64,000 bases of DNA from JBHELB01 sp041859045 (GTDB lineage Bacteria; Hydrogenedentota; Hydrogenedentia; Hydrogenedentales; SLHB01): the NCBI GenBank assembly GCA_041859045.1, contig JBHELB010000060.1, positions 1-64,000 on the forward strand, given 5' to 3'. The translations under genes were made by a program, and so were the position numbers. A model generated the notes under the pieces. The model was not told where the DNA came from. It was given only the letters and a program-made list of their open reading frames with translations, and searched no databases. This document shows positions 54,568 through 63,630 of this stretch, piece after piece (position 1 is the stretch's first letter; each line of letters starts with the position of its first letter).

Positions 54568-55704
54568 CTATAGATCGCGCACGTCGCCCAGCGCGTCGCG
54601 CTCGGCCTCGTGCAAGCGGCGAGCCTCCTCCTGTGCGTACTCGATATGACGTCGGGCCGCCGTGGCCATCAACACGATCACAATCACCATAATTCCAATG
54701 CCCTGCAACAAGGCCAACACGCTGTCGGTGGCGCTGGTTGCGTTGCGCAACAGCACACCCGTCGCGCCGAGCGCGAACGCGATCAAGTAGATAAAGAACA
54801 CCGCCTTGCGCTGGGAAAATCCTATCCACACCAGGCGATGGGAGAGATGATCCAGCGCGCAATGTTCGATGACTTGGCGAAGCGTGCGCGTTTCGCCGCG
54901 CAAGATCCGCGCGATGAGGATATAGGCGAAATCGAAGATCGGCACGCCGAGGATCAGGATGGGGATGGTGGCTGTGGCGACGGGATGCTCGGACCATTCG
55001 CCCATGACCCCGAGCGCCGCGAGCGTGAACCCGAGAAAGAAACTGCCCGCGTCGCCCATAAACACGCGGGCCGGGCGGGAGTTATAGATCAGAAAACCGA
55101 GATTCGCGCCGAGCAACGCGGCCGAGAGCATGCCGAACCAGGAAAGCGAGGTCTCGGTGCCCGCCGCGAGAAACGATTGCACGGCGATGATGAGGTAGAC
55201 CCCCGCGACAATCGAAGCCACGCCGGAGGCGAGTCCGTCCATATTGTCCAGTCCGTTGAAAGCGCTGGTCACGCCGACGATCCAGAGCAGCGTGACGACG
55301 AGGTTCAGCGGGTACCAGGGGAAGAGCTTGATGCACACGCCGTAGCGCGAGAGAACAACCGTCACGAGCACAAGGGTAAGAAACTTGTAGACTGCGGGAA
55401 TGCCCCCGGCGATGTCGTCCGCCGCGCCGACGGCCATACACACAAACGCGCCGATCAGAATGCCCTGCATGGGGTAACTGAAGTAATGCGGGAGCAGGGT
55501 GGCCGCGGCAAACGCCGCGAAGATGAGCACACCGCCGCCGCGCGGCGTCGGGCGCGCATGGAGTTTGCCCTCCGTCGCGTGATCCACCACCCCGAACCGC
55601 CGCAGCAGCCAGATATAGAACGGCATACCCAGCGCCACGATCAAGAACGCCAGGCTCCCCGCCGCGATCCAGGTGCGCGGCCAATAGTGCAACCCCTCGA
55701 GCAT
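54568..55704 (-). CDS. WecA/MraY-like undecaprenyl-phosphate sugar-1-phosphate transferase
   Basis: 378 aa, about 10-11 TM segments. Motifs of the PNPT superfamily: PRGGG, GAADDIAGG (DD motif), NGLDNMDGLASG, VFMGDAGSFFLGF and DHLSHRL (His loop). Initiates polysaccharide repeat assembly on undecaprenyl phosphate, with UDP-GlcNAc the usual donor in the WecA branch. Directly upstream of manC (28 nt). Confidence 0.92.
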   Translation of the reverse strand: MLEGLHYWPRTWIAAGSLAFLIVALGMPFYIWLLRRFGVVDHATEGKLHARPTPRGGGVLIFAAFAAATLLPHYFSYPMQGILIGAFVCMAVGAADDIAGGIPAVYKFLTLVLVTVVLSRYGVCIKLFPWYPLNLVVTLLWIVGVTSAFNGLDNMDGLASGVASIVAGVYLIIAVQSFLAAGTETSLSWFGMLSAALLGANLGFLIYNSRPARVFMGDAGSFFLGFTLAALGVMGEWSEHPVATATIPILILGVPIFDFAYILIARILRGETRTLRQVIEHCALDHLSHRLVWIGFSQRKAVFFIYLIAFALGATGVLLRNATSATDSVLALLQGIGIMVIVIVLMATAARRHIEYAQEEARRLHEAERDALGDVRDL

Positions 55705-55956
55705 ACGCTCCCCTCATTCGTTGAACCCGCCGCGATTCTAGCGGATTTTCGCCCGAAATGTCTGTAGCTACGCCAGAAGTTCCATGGACCGAGTGCCACG
55801 CCGATCCCCAATCGCCGGATAACTTCCAGAGAAAGCGTCAGGGGTGTTGTGTCGCGGAAAGGCTTGCCTCTAATCCGCAAAGCGGATGGCGGAACGTAAC
55901 TCCGGGTGGAACGGAGCGGCGCAGCCGCGAAGTGGAGCCCGGGGGATGCGCACCCA
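55705..55956. other. non-coding spacer with hairpins, left of repeat copy B
   Basis: No credible ORF. Contains ATCCGC-AAA-GCGGAT (55873-55887), then GCGGC-GCA-GCCGC inside a larger CCGGG/CCCGG arm (about 55900-55945), then GCACCC/GGGTGC flanking the start of repeat copy B. Part of a structured repeat block between divergent envelope genes. Confidence 0.6.
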
Positions 55957-56039
55957 CCATCGGGTGCTCCCCTAATACCCGCCTTTGGTTGAACAGTTAG
56001 GGCCTGCGCGAGCCGCTTCGCTTTGCCCGACGGTTGGGG
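55957..56039. repeat. dispersed 82-83-nt repeat, copy B
   Basis: Begins CCATCGGGTGCTCCC and ends TTGGGG. Aligns with copy A at 34492-34573 (17 differences by eye, including one gap). Its 3' end is 5 nt before the -35 of the transglycosylase promoter. Confidence 0.85.
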
Positions 56040-56044
56040 TTGTC

Positions 56045-56073
56045 TTGCCGCAGCATATGCCCTCGGGTATACT
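56045..56073 (+). promoter_or_regulatory. promoter giving a probable leaderless lytic transglycosylase mRNA
   Basis: TTGCCG (56045-56050), 17-nt spacer, TATACT (56068-56073). The ATG at 56081 lies 7 nt after the -10, so transcription starts at or next to it. No SD present. Confidence 0.6.
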
Positions 56074-56080
56074 ATTGACT

Positions 56081-57073
56081 ATGACAAGCACGCGATGGCG
56101 AACATGGGCGATGGTGTTGCCCTTTGTTTGGGGGATGGCAGCGTTTGCCGCGCCCAACGAAGGAGCGTCGCCCCCCCCAACGCCGTCCAAGGATCCGCGC
56201 GTTAAACAACTCAAGATTGAGAGCGAGACGCTGCAGCGCCGGAAGGAGCGACTGCGCTCCAATAGCCGCATGGCCATTTTCGAAGACGATAAAGGCGTGC
56301 CGGTTTTCACAAATGTCCCTCAGAAGTACCGTAACCGCGAGGGATTCGTCGAGGTCAAGATCAAGTTCGAGCCGGTCATTATCCCCAACCGCCTCCGAAA
56401 ACTCAGTGAACGCGATCATGTCAGCGCGGGCAGCGTCTCGGAACTCGTTCGGCACTACGCGCGCATTTACGCCTTGGACGAGAACCTGGTGTACGCGGTG
56501 ATCAAAGCGGAGAGCAACTTCCAGGTCGACGCGGTGTCGCGGGCGGGGGCGCGCGGACTTATGCAGCTCATGCCGGGAACGGCCGCCGAGATGGGCGTGA
56601 CGGATATCTTCGACCCCGCGCAGAACATCGGCGGCGGCACGCAGTACTTGGCGCGCATGCTCGAACTGTTCAACCGCGACACGAGCCTCGCGTTGGCGGC
56701 GTACAACGCCGGACCGGAAGCCGTCAAGAAGCACGGCGGCATCCCTCCCTACGCGGAGACGCGCGCGTATGTCGAGCGCGTTAAGCAATACCATCAGCAA
56801 TTCGGCGGGGGAACGGTCAAGGTGCAAAACGTCCAGGTCGTTCCTGGAAACAAGGAAGCGGAGAAACAGGAACCGATCCGCGACCCGAAGTACCACACCG
56901 TGATTTTCAAGAGCGGCCTCTGGCAACTGGCGGAGTCCATCACGGATCAAGACCCGTATTACTACGTCCAGTTCGAGGGCCGCACGGCGCGCGTTCGCAA
57001 GGACCAGGTCAAGGAGATCGTCAAGCCAACGGTCGAGACGCGCCTTTCGAGAAAGGAATCGCCTGCCTCATGA
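56081..57073 (+). CDS. lytic transglycosylase (SLT family)
   Basis: 330 aa from ATG 56081; a longer frame to 55985 runs into repeat B. Signal peptide to about residue 24. A DUF4124-like IFEDDKGVPVFTNVP segment (~67-81), then the SLT domain (~125-245) with catalytic E144 in VIKAESNFQ, GLMQLMPGTA, AAYNAGPEAV. A C-terminal ~60-residue SH3-like tail. Cuts peptidoglycan. Ends ATGA over the GT2 gene. Confidence 0.92.
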   Translation: MTSTRWRTWAMVLPFVWGMAAFAAPNEGASPPPTPSKDPRVKQLKIESETLQRRKERLRSNSRMAIFEDDKGVPVFTNVPQKYRNREGFVEVKIKFEPVIIPNRLRKLSERDHVSAGSVSELVRHYARIYALDENLVYAVIKAESNFQVDAVSRAGARGLMQLMPGTAAEMGVTDIFDPAQNIGGGTQYLARMLELFNRDTSLALAAYNAGPEAVKKHGGIPPYAETRAYVERVKQYHQQFGGGTVKVQNVQVVPGNKEAEKQEPIRDPKYHTVIFKSGLWQLAESITDQDPYYYVQFEGRTARVRKDQVKEIVKPTVETRLSRKESPAS

Positions 57074-57927
57074 CCGAACGCCCTTGGGTGGTGATGCGCT
57101 CCAAGAACGACGCGGATCTGATTCGCGACACGATGGAGGCCGTGCGGAATCAGGACCGCCCATGCCGTATCATCAACATCGACAGCGGTTCGACCGACGG
57201 CACGATCGATATCATCAAGCAATACACCGACCGCCTCATCGAAATCCGTCCAGAGCAATACGTCGCGGGCTGGGTGCTCAATCTCGGCATGAAAGAAACC
57301 GACGGAGAACACGTCGTCTTCTTGAACTCCGATGCCACGCCGACGGACAACCGTTGGCTCTCGCGATTGCTTGAGGCGCTCGATGCCCCGAAGGTGGCCG
57401 CGGTGTATGGGCGGCAGACGCCGCGACCCGACGCGTGGCCGCTTTTCGCGCGCGAGACGGACCGTGCATTCGGCCCGGACCCGGCGGGTGCGCGCTGGGG
57501 ACATTTCTTCTCGATGGCAAACAGCGCGATCCGGCGCAGCGTGTGGCAGGAGCGCCCTTTCCGCGACGAGTTGCGTTATGCCGAGGATGCGGACTGGACA
57601 TATTGGGCGCGCGGCGCGGGGTATGAGGTCCGTTACGTGCCCGAGGCCGCCGCGATGCATTCGCACAACTACAGCGTGCCCGAGGCGTGCCGCCGGCAGT
57701 TCGGTGATGCCTATGCCCTCGCGGATTTGTTTCCGACGCCGCGCTGGCGCACGACCTTTGCGCATATGGTGGTGCTGTCGTCGTTGGCGGAGATCGCGCG
57801 CGACGCGAAATTCTGCCTGGGCGAAGGGCGTTGTCCACAGGCCCTGCTGCATTCGCTCGCGCTGCGCCCCGCGCAACGTTGGGGACGCTATCGCGGCTAC
57901 TGGGCCGCACTGCGGAAGCGCCAATGA
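57070..57927 (+). CDS. GT2-family glycosyltransferase (rhamnosyltransferase-like)
   Basis: 285 aa. GT-A fold with WVVMRSKNDADLIRDT, NIDSGSTDGT, FLNSDATPTD (metal-binding acidic motif) and EDADWTYWARG (catalytic base region). Soluble. The start overlaps the transglycosylase stop by 4 nt and the stop overlaps the next gene, so it sits in a translationally coupled chain. Acceptor unknown. Confidence 0.85.
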   Translation: MTERPWVVMRSKNDADLIRDTMEAVRNQDRPCRIINIDSGSTDGTIDIIKQYTDRLIEIRPEQYVAGWVLNLGMKETDGEHVVFLNSDATPTDNRWLSRLLEALDAPKVAAVYGRQTPRPDAWPLFARETDRAFGPDPAGARWGHFFSMANSAIRRSVWQERPFRDELRYAEDADWTYWARGAGYEVRYVPEAAAMHSHNYSVPEACRRQFGDAYALADLFPTPRWRTTFAHMVVLSSLAEIARDAKFCLGEGRCPQALLHSLALRPAQRWGRYRGYWAALRKRQ

Positions 57928-59009
57928 CGCGCCGCTTCACCCTTGACGGCAGTCCGGCACTCGAAGCGCGCATCGCCGCCGACCTCGACGCGATCCGGAA
58001 CGCGGCGGAGCCTGCCGCGGAGGTGTGTCCGATTGCCGCCGTCATTCTCGGCGGCGGTTATGGCCGCGGCGAAGGCGGAGTACTGCGCGAAAACGGACGT
58101 GAAGCGGTCTATAACGATTACGATCTGTTCGTGGTGGTGCCCGACACTCCGCGCGTCCAGCGCAAGGCGCTGCAGGCACGCCTGCGCGATATCGGCGAAG
58201 CGCTTTTCCATCGCGTCGGCGTGCATGTCGATTTTGGCCCGCCGATTCAGCTCTCCGAACTGCCGCACCTGGCCTATACGCTGATGTACATGGAACTGCG
58301 CGCGGGGCATCACGTGATTTTTGGCCCGGCGGACGTGCTCGCGACGATGCCGCAGTACACGATGGAAACGCCGCCGCTCATCGAAGGCGCGCGCCTGCTA
58401 ATGAACCGGGGCACGGGACTCGTCCTTTCTCGCCGCAAACTGCGCGCGGGAATCGCAAGCGAAGAGGACCGTCAGTTCGTCGTGCGCAACATCCAGAAAG
58501 CCACACTCGCGCTGGGCGACGTAACTCTGATGCGGTATGGACAGTATTCGGCAAGCTGCATCGAACGTGGTAGGCGCTTTGCGGCGCTTTCGCCGAGCGC
58601 TTATCCTCGCGGCGATGAACTGCGCACGCGCTATGCCGAGGCGGTCGACTTCAAACTGCACCCACGGCACGACATTTTCGACGCGGACGAACTCGCGGAG
58701 TGGCACGCGCGCGTACGACGCCTGTTTGAAGACGTACATCGTTGGTTCGAACAGGCGCGGCTCGGCGTAACCTTCACGCGCTGGGACGAGTACGCCCGAC
58801 TGCCGCAGTTGGCGGCGGGCGTCGAAGGCCCGGCGTGGCGCAACGCGATCCGCAATCTGCGCGCGGGGCACTGGGGACGGCCACCGCTACACCGTCTTGC
58901 GCTTCCCAGTCTGGATCATCTGCTGCGTACGTTGCCGTCGGTGTTATACGACGTGGCCGATCCGAAATTGGAGGACCACTACCTCCGATTCTGGGAGCGC
59001 GTGTGTTAA
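57924..59009 (+). CDS. nucleotidyltransferase-like protein of unknown function
   Basis: 361 aa from ATG 57924 (ATGA overlap with the GT2). The only recognisable segment is residues ~35-70: ILGGGYGRGEGG and then NDYDLFVVV, the GG(x)...DxD pattern of minimal nucleotidyltransferases. The rest is not recognised. Could modify a sugar or protein of the glycan cluster or be a toxin-like NTase; context favours glycan. Confidence 0.6.
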   Translation: MTRRFTLDGSPALEARIAADLDAIRNAAEPAAEVCPIAAVILGGGYGRGEGGVLRENGREAVYNDYDLFVVVPDTPRVQRKALQARLRDIGEALFHRVGVHVDFGPPIQLSELPHLAYTLMYMELRAGHHVIFGPADVLATMPQYTMETPPLIEGARLLMNRGTGLVLSRRKLRAGIASEEDRQFVVRNIQKATLALGDVTLMRYGQYSASCIERGRRFAALSPSAYPRGDELRTRYAEAVDFKLHPRHDIFDADELAEWHARVRRLFEDVHRWFEQARLGVTFTRWDEYARLPQLAAGVEGPAWRNAIRNLRAGHWGRPPLHRLALPSLDHLLRTLPSVLYDVADPKLEDHYLRFWERVC

Positions 59010-60484
59010 GCCAAAGAAGTCGCGCGGCGTTGCTCGCGGCGATCCTCGCATCGGCGCTTTATCTACGCGTGGCAGGCCTCGCCAACGAAAGCCCCTGGGG
59101 CGACGAAGCGACCACGCTTATGCCTCTCGCGGCGGATTCGCTGGGCGGCTTCCTCAAAACGCTCTCCAAATTTCACCCTCTCTATCCCCTCTATTACGTA
59201 ATCGCATATGCCTGGGCGCATGTGGTGGGCGACAGCGTACTCTCCTTGCGCATGTTGTCCGTGTTGTTCGGTCTGCTCGGCATCGTGATTGTATGGCGCA
59301 CCGCCGAGCGCCTGCTGGGACCGCGCGCGGCATTGTTCACGGCGATGTTCCTGGCGTGGACGCCACTGCATATCCAGTTCAGCCAGGAGATCCGGTTCTA
59401 CGCGATGTCGTGGTGCCTCGTGGCGCTGTGCTTCCATGCCTTCGTGCGACTTTGGGAGACTCCCCAGAGCAGGCTGTGGCGCATCGTATACGCGACGACC
59501 TGTGTGGCCAGCGTATTCACGCACCCCATGAGTGCGCTCGCGTTTCCCGTGCATGCCGCGCTCTGGTTGAGCGACGCCACGCGGCGGCGGCAAGGGTATG
59601 GGTGGTTCGCCTTCCACGCGCTCACCATCGTCCTAATCGGCGCATGGACCACGCTGGCGTTTCCTGGACTGCGCGACGCGTACGGCTGGATGAATGAGGT
59701 CTTTCTCGCGCAAGCAGGTATGATGTTGGTGCAGTACGCGGGCGGGGGTGGTTTCACGGTGCGGCTCGACGCGCTCGCGCCGTTGGCGGCGGTCTGGAAG
59801 GCCGCTTTTGTGGTCATTCTGCTTGCGGCGGCGGGACGGGCGTTGTGGACACTGCGAAAGCCAGCCCCGGCCGCTTCAGAGGCGTTCGGACCTCGTCGAA
59901 CCGCGGCGCTCTTGCTGCTATGGACGTTCCTGCCGCCGTTGCTGCTGGCGCTGACGTCGCTGACGCTGATCCCCTGTTTCTTGTTGCGCTATACGGGCTA
60001 CGCATCGTTTGGCGCGGCGCTGCTGGTGGGCATGTTGCTTAATGCTCCAGTACGTGCACGGCGGCTCGCAGCGATCGGCGTATGCACGCTGTTGGCGACG
60101 CAAGCGCTGATGCTTCACGTGTCACGTCCGCTGCGCGCGGACTGGCGCGCGGCGGCCGCCTATATCCAACGCGAAGCGCCGAGGGCCCGTCCCGCCGTGA
60201 ACAACATCACCGCGCAGTACGCGCTGGCCTACGCGCTGGGACTGCCGCTGACCAACCCCGCCCATCCCGAGGGCTTCCCCCCCATTCTCGAGTCCTCGAA
60301 GGCGCTGGAGGAGTTCTTGCACGCAACGCAAGGCCCTGTGGCCGTAGTGATCGATCCGATGTCCTCCAACTATGCCGCCGCAGCGGAGGCGGCATTCCAC
60401 AATGCGAACCGCCAATTCCGCCTCCAGCAGTTTCCGGGACGTCCCGGGCGGTTGAACGTTTATTTGGCGGATGCTGCTCCGTAG
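59003..60484 (+). CDS. GT39-type membrane glycosyltransferase
   Basis: 493 aa from GTG 59003, which overlaps the previous stop by 7 nt; a GGGAG lies close upstream. Multi-TM GT-C protein with the acidic pair in SPWGDEATTLMPLAADS and QFSQEIRFYAMSWC in the next loop. Ends with a soluble tail. The start is inferred since no ATG lies near. Confidence 0.8.
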   Translation: MLSQRSRAALLAAILASALYLRVAGLANESPWGDEATTLMPLAADSLGGFLKTLSKFHPLYPLYYVIAYAWAHVVGDSVLSLRMLSVLFGLLGIVIVWRTAERLLGPRAALFTAMFLAWTPLHIQFSQEIRFYAMSWCLVALCFHAFVRLWETPQSRLWRIVYATTCVASVFTHPMSALAFPVHAALWLSDATRRRQGYGWFAFHALTIVLIGAWTTLAFPGLRDAYGWMNEVFLAQAGMMLVQYAGGGGFTVRLDALAPLAAVWKAAFVVILLAAAGRALWTLRKPAPAASEAFGPRRTAALLLLWTFLPPLLLALTSLTLIPCFLLRYTGYASFGAALLVGMLLNAPVRARRLAAIGVCTLLATQALMLHVSRPLRADWRAAAAYIQREAPRARPAVNNITAQYALAYALGLPLTNPAHPEGFPPILESSKALEEFLHATQGPVAVVIDPMSSNYAAAAEAAFHNANRQFRLQQFPGRPGRLNVYLADAAP

Positions 60485-60549
60485 ATAGAGGTCGCTTGGA
60501 ATTCTGTGCCGTTTCGTGCCATTCTCGGCGCATTGGCAGGAGTTTGACC

Positions 60550-61812
60550 ATGACCCCGTTAAGCATCGTGCATATCCCTCGACGGTTCGTCCGCAGCGAA
60601 TGGGGCGGAACCGAAACCGTCGTGCTGGAGACGAGTAAACGCCTCATCGCGCACGGGCACACGTGCGAACTCCTGTGCCCGAATGTCTTCGGCGGCCCGG
60701 AGCGCGAGGTGATGGATACGCTTCCGATTCATCGCACGCCGTACTTCTATCCGTATTGGGGCCTCAAGCCCGAAGCGCGTCGATTACTCGACAAAAAGGG
60801 CGGAAACTTGTTCTCGTTCAGCCTGTGGCGCGCGCTGCGGGCGTACCCAAAACTCGATCTCGTTCACCTTCACACCATCAATCGCCTTGGCGGTATTGGC
60901 CGCACCGAGGCGCTGCGACGCGGGATTCCCTACGTTGTGTCGCTGCACGGGGGCGTGTTTGACGTGCCGAAGCAAGAGGCGGAATCGCTGACCGCGCCCG
61001 CGCGCGGCGCATTCGAATGGGGCAAGGTACTGGGATGGTGGGTTGGTGCGCGGCGCGTATTGGATGACGCCGCTGCGATCATCTGCGTCGGGCAGTCGGA
61101 GCAGGTCCTCGCGCAGAAACATTTCCCCAACAAGCACGTTATTCACTTGCCCAACGGCGTCGATCCCGGCCGCTTCGCGCAAGGCGACGGCGCGGCGTTC
61201 CGTGCGCAGCACGGCATCCCGCAGGACGCCTTTGTGCTGCTCACCATTGCGCGGATCGACCCGCAGAAGAATCAGTTGCTCGCGGTACGCGCGTTGCCCA
61301 AACTTGCCGCTATCGAACCACGCTTGCACCTGGTTTTGGTGGGCCCCGCCACGAACGAACCCTATCTAGAGACCATCCGCAACACCGCGCGCGAGCTTGG
61401 CGTCGAGTCTCGTCTCACCATCGTGCCGGGGCTGGCGGGGGGGAGCGCCGACCTCGCGAACGCCTACCACAGCGGCGACGTCTTCTTGTTACCGTCGCGC
61501 CACGAGCCGTTCGGGATCGTTATCCTCGAGGCGTGGAGCGCGGGACGCCCGGTCATTGCAAGCCGAGTCGGGGGCATTCCTGCGTTTGTGGGGGATGGGA
61601 TCGAAGGAATCCTCTTCGATTCCGATCAGGAGGAAAGCCTCGTGCGGGCATTCGAGAGGCTGGCCCAAAATCCGGAGCTTGCGCGTAGTATCGCCAAGGC
61701 GGGCCGCAGCAAGGCGGAACGCGAGTTCGGCTGGGATCGCCTGACGACCATGCTCGAGGACATCTACGAAAACGCTCTGCGGAGCCATTCCGCGGCCAGG
61801 GGCGCATCCTAA
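60550..61812 (+). CDS. GT4-family glycosyltransferase
   Basis: 420 aa, AGGAG SD before ATG 60550. GT-B fold: EWGGTETVVLETSKRL near the start, VSLHGGVFD, then LPNGVD, ARIDPQKNQ and the E-x7-E motif in EPFGIVILEAWSAG. Cytosolic. Last gene of the rightward glycan set; its stop overlaps the first repeat of the candidate Pho box. Confidence 0.87.
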   Translation: MTPLSIVHIPRRFVRSEWGGTETVVLETSKRLIAHGHTCELLCPNVFGGPEREVMDTLPIHRTPYFYPYWGLKPEARRLLDKKGGNLFSFSLWRALRAYPKLDLVHLHTINRLGGIGRTEALRRGIPYVVSLHGGVFDVPKQEAESLTAPARGAFEWGKVLGWWVGARRVLDDAAAIICVGQSEQVLAQKHFPNKHVIHLPNGVDPGRFAQGDGAAFRAQHGIPQDAFVLLTIARIDPQKNQLLAVRALPKLAAIEPRLHLVLVGPATNEPYLETIRNTARELGVESRLTIVPGLAGGSADLANAYHSGDVFLLPSRHEPFGIVILEAWSAGRPVIASRVGGIPAFVGDGIEGILFDSDQEESLVRAFERLAQNPELARSIAKAGRSKAEREFGWDRLTTMLEDIYENALRSHSAARGAS

Positions 61813-61840
61813 CAAAACCCTAACGTTTCTCCGCTACACT
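61808..61840 (+). promoter_or_regulatory. candidate Pho box and -10 upstream of pstS
   Basis: CCTAAC at 61808-61813 and again at 61819-61824, an 11-nt period, followed 10 nt later by TACACT (61835-61840). Spacing and period match known Pho boxes, where the box replaces the -35; the repeat resembles the cyanobacterial CTTAACC unit. A CCCC-gaaaa-GGGG hairpin (61844-61856) overlaps the SD region. Confidence 0.6.
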
Positions 61841-61862
61841 GCGCCCCGAAAAGGGGACCACT

Positions 61863-62756
61863 ATGCAAAAATCACAAAGCGCCTTCATCAAAGTGGTGTG
61901 GACATGCGGCCTTGCGGTGACGATCGCTGCGGCGCTGGGCGCGTGCGGACGGCCAACCACGCAGGATACAAAGCCCACGGCGTCGACCATCATTATCAAG
62001 GGCTCCGATACGATGGTGCATCTTGTCTCCAGTTGGACCGAGGATTACATGAAAGCGCACCCCGATACCTCGCTTTCGGTAACGGGCGGCGGCTCGGGCA
62101 CGGGCATCGCTGCGCTGATCAATGGCACGACAGACCTCTGCGCTTCTTCGCGCGACATCAAACCCGAAGAGCGCGCGAATGCGGAAAAGAAAGGCCGGAA
62201 AATCGCCGAGCATAGGGTCGCGCTTGACGCCATCGCGGTGATAGTCGGTAAGCAGAATCCGGTGGCCGAGTTGACGATGGACCAACTCAAGCAAATCTAT
62301 ATGGGCACGGTGACCCGCTGGTCGCAGGTTGGCGGGCCGGATCAGCCCATCCAGGTCATCTCGCGCGAGTCGAGTTCGGGCACGTACGCGTTCTTCCAGG
62401 AGCACGTGCTGCAGAACGAGGATTATGTTGTGACGGCGCAACTGCTCCCGGCAACGGCAGCCATCGTTCAAGCCATATCGAGTGACCCGTGGTCGATCGG
62501 CTACGTCGGGCTTGGATACGCGGAAGAAGCGAAGACCTCGGTTAAGACCGTGGCCATCAAGAAAGATGCAAGCTCGCCTGCCGTCGCGCCCAGCGTCGAG
62601 ACCGTGCTTTCCGGCGCATACAGCATTTCCCGTGCGCTGTATCTTTACAGTACAGACCCGACCTCGGCGCCGGTGAAGGCCTTTCTCGACTATTGCGTGA
62701 GCGCGCAGGGGCAGGAAGTGGTGGCTAAGACGGGTTTTGTAAGGGTGTCGAAGTAG
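61863..62756 (+). CDS. pstS: phosphate ABC transporter substrate-binding lipoprotein
   Basis: 297 aa. Lipobox ALGAC (Cys28). Phosphate-binding protein motifs: IIIKGSDTMVHL, TGGGSGTGIAALINGTTDLCASSR, SRESSSGTYAFF and SIGYVGLGYA. Captures phosphate for the PstCAB importer. The next gene starts directly after its stop. SD GGGG 6 nt before ATG. Confidence 0.93.
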   Translation: MQKSQSAFIKVVWTCGLAVTIAAALGACGRPTTQDTKPTASTIIIKGSDTMVHLVSSWTEDYMKAHPDTSLSVTGGGSGTGIAALINGTTDLCASSRDIKPEERANAEKKGRKIAEHRVALDAIAVIVGKQNPVAELTMDQLKQIYMGTVTRWSQVGGPDQPIQVISRESSSGTYAFFQEHVLQNEDYVVTAQLLPATAAIVQAISSDPWSIGYVGLGYAEEAKTSVKTVAIKKDASSPAVAPSVETVLSGAYSISRALYLYSTDPTSAPVKAFLDYCVSAQGQEVVAKTGFVRVSK

Positions 62757-63629
62757 ATGGGACGCGGATTTCGCGAACTTGCCGTGCGTTGGTGGATGCG
62801 CTTTTGCGCATCCACAAGCATCCTCATCGTCGCGCTGATCTTCATCTTCCTGCTGCGCGAAGCGTACCCGCTTCTGGGGGAGTCCGGTCTCGGCAGTCTG
62901 CTGAACGGACGTTGGGCGCCGGTGTCGCCCAAACACCCGAGTTTCGGCCTCGGGCCGTTGTTCACCGGCTCGATGCTGGTAACGCTACTGGCCACATTGT
63001 TCGCCATTCCGTTCGGGGTGTGCGGCGCGGTGTTCATTTCAGAACTTGCGGGGCCCAAGGAACGTGAGTTTCTCAAGCCGTTCATCGAACTGCTCGCGTC
63101 GATTCCATCCGTTGTGATCGGCTTCTTCGGGCTCATCGTGCTCGCGCCGCTCGTGCGCGAGGTGTTTCACTTGCAGACCGGCCTCACGGCGTTGACGGGC
63201 GCGCTGCTGCTCGCGCTGATGGCGATCCCCACTATCATTTCCGTATCGGAAGACGCCCTGCGCAGCGTGCCGATGTCGTTTAAAGAGGCATCGCTGGCGC
63301 TGGGCGCGAGCCGCATGCAGACGATCTGGAAAGTCACCGTGCCTGCGGCTCTATCGGGCATCGTCGCGGCGGTGATGCTGGGCATGGGACGCGTCTTTGG
63401 CGAGACGATGGCCGTGCTCATGGTGACCGGCAACGCTCCCGTGCTTACCGCGTCGCCGCTGCGCTCCGTGCGCACGATGACCGCCACCATCGCGGCCGAA
63501 ATGGGCGAAGTCACCTTTGGCAGCGAACACTACCGCGCCTTGTTCTGGGTGGGGCTCGTGCTACTGGGAGTAACGTTCCTTTTCAACCTGGTCGCGCTGC
63601 GCGTCCTCAAGTCGTACGGGAACCGCTAG
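62757..63629 (+). CDS. pstC: phosphate ABC transporter permease PstC
   Basis: 290 aa, six TM segments. The EAA loop EASLALGASRMQTIWKVTVPAALSG contacts the ATPase; GMGRVFGETMAVLMVTGN and SIPSVVIGFFGLI are typical of PstC. ATG follows the pstS stop with no gap, so it is translationally coupled. Confidence 0.94.
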   Translation: MGRGFRELAVRWWMRFCASTSILIVALIFIFLLREAYPLLGESGLGSLLNGRWAPVSPKHPSFGLGPLFTGSMLVTLLATLFAIPFGVCGAVFISELAGPKEREFLKPFIELLASIPSVVIGFFGLIVLAPLVREVFHLQTGLTALTGALLLALMAIPTIISVSEDALRSVPMSFKEASLALGASRMQTIWKVTVPAALSGIVAAVMLGMGRVFGETMAVLMVTGNAPVLTASPLRSVRTMTATIAAEMGEVTFGSEHYRALFWVGLVLLGVTFLFNLVALRVLKSYGNR

Positions 63630-63630
63630 G

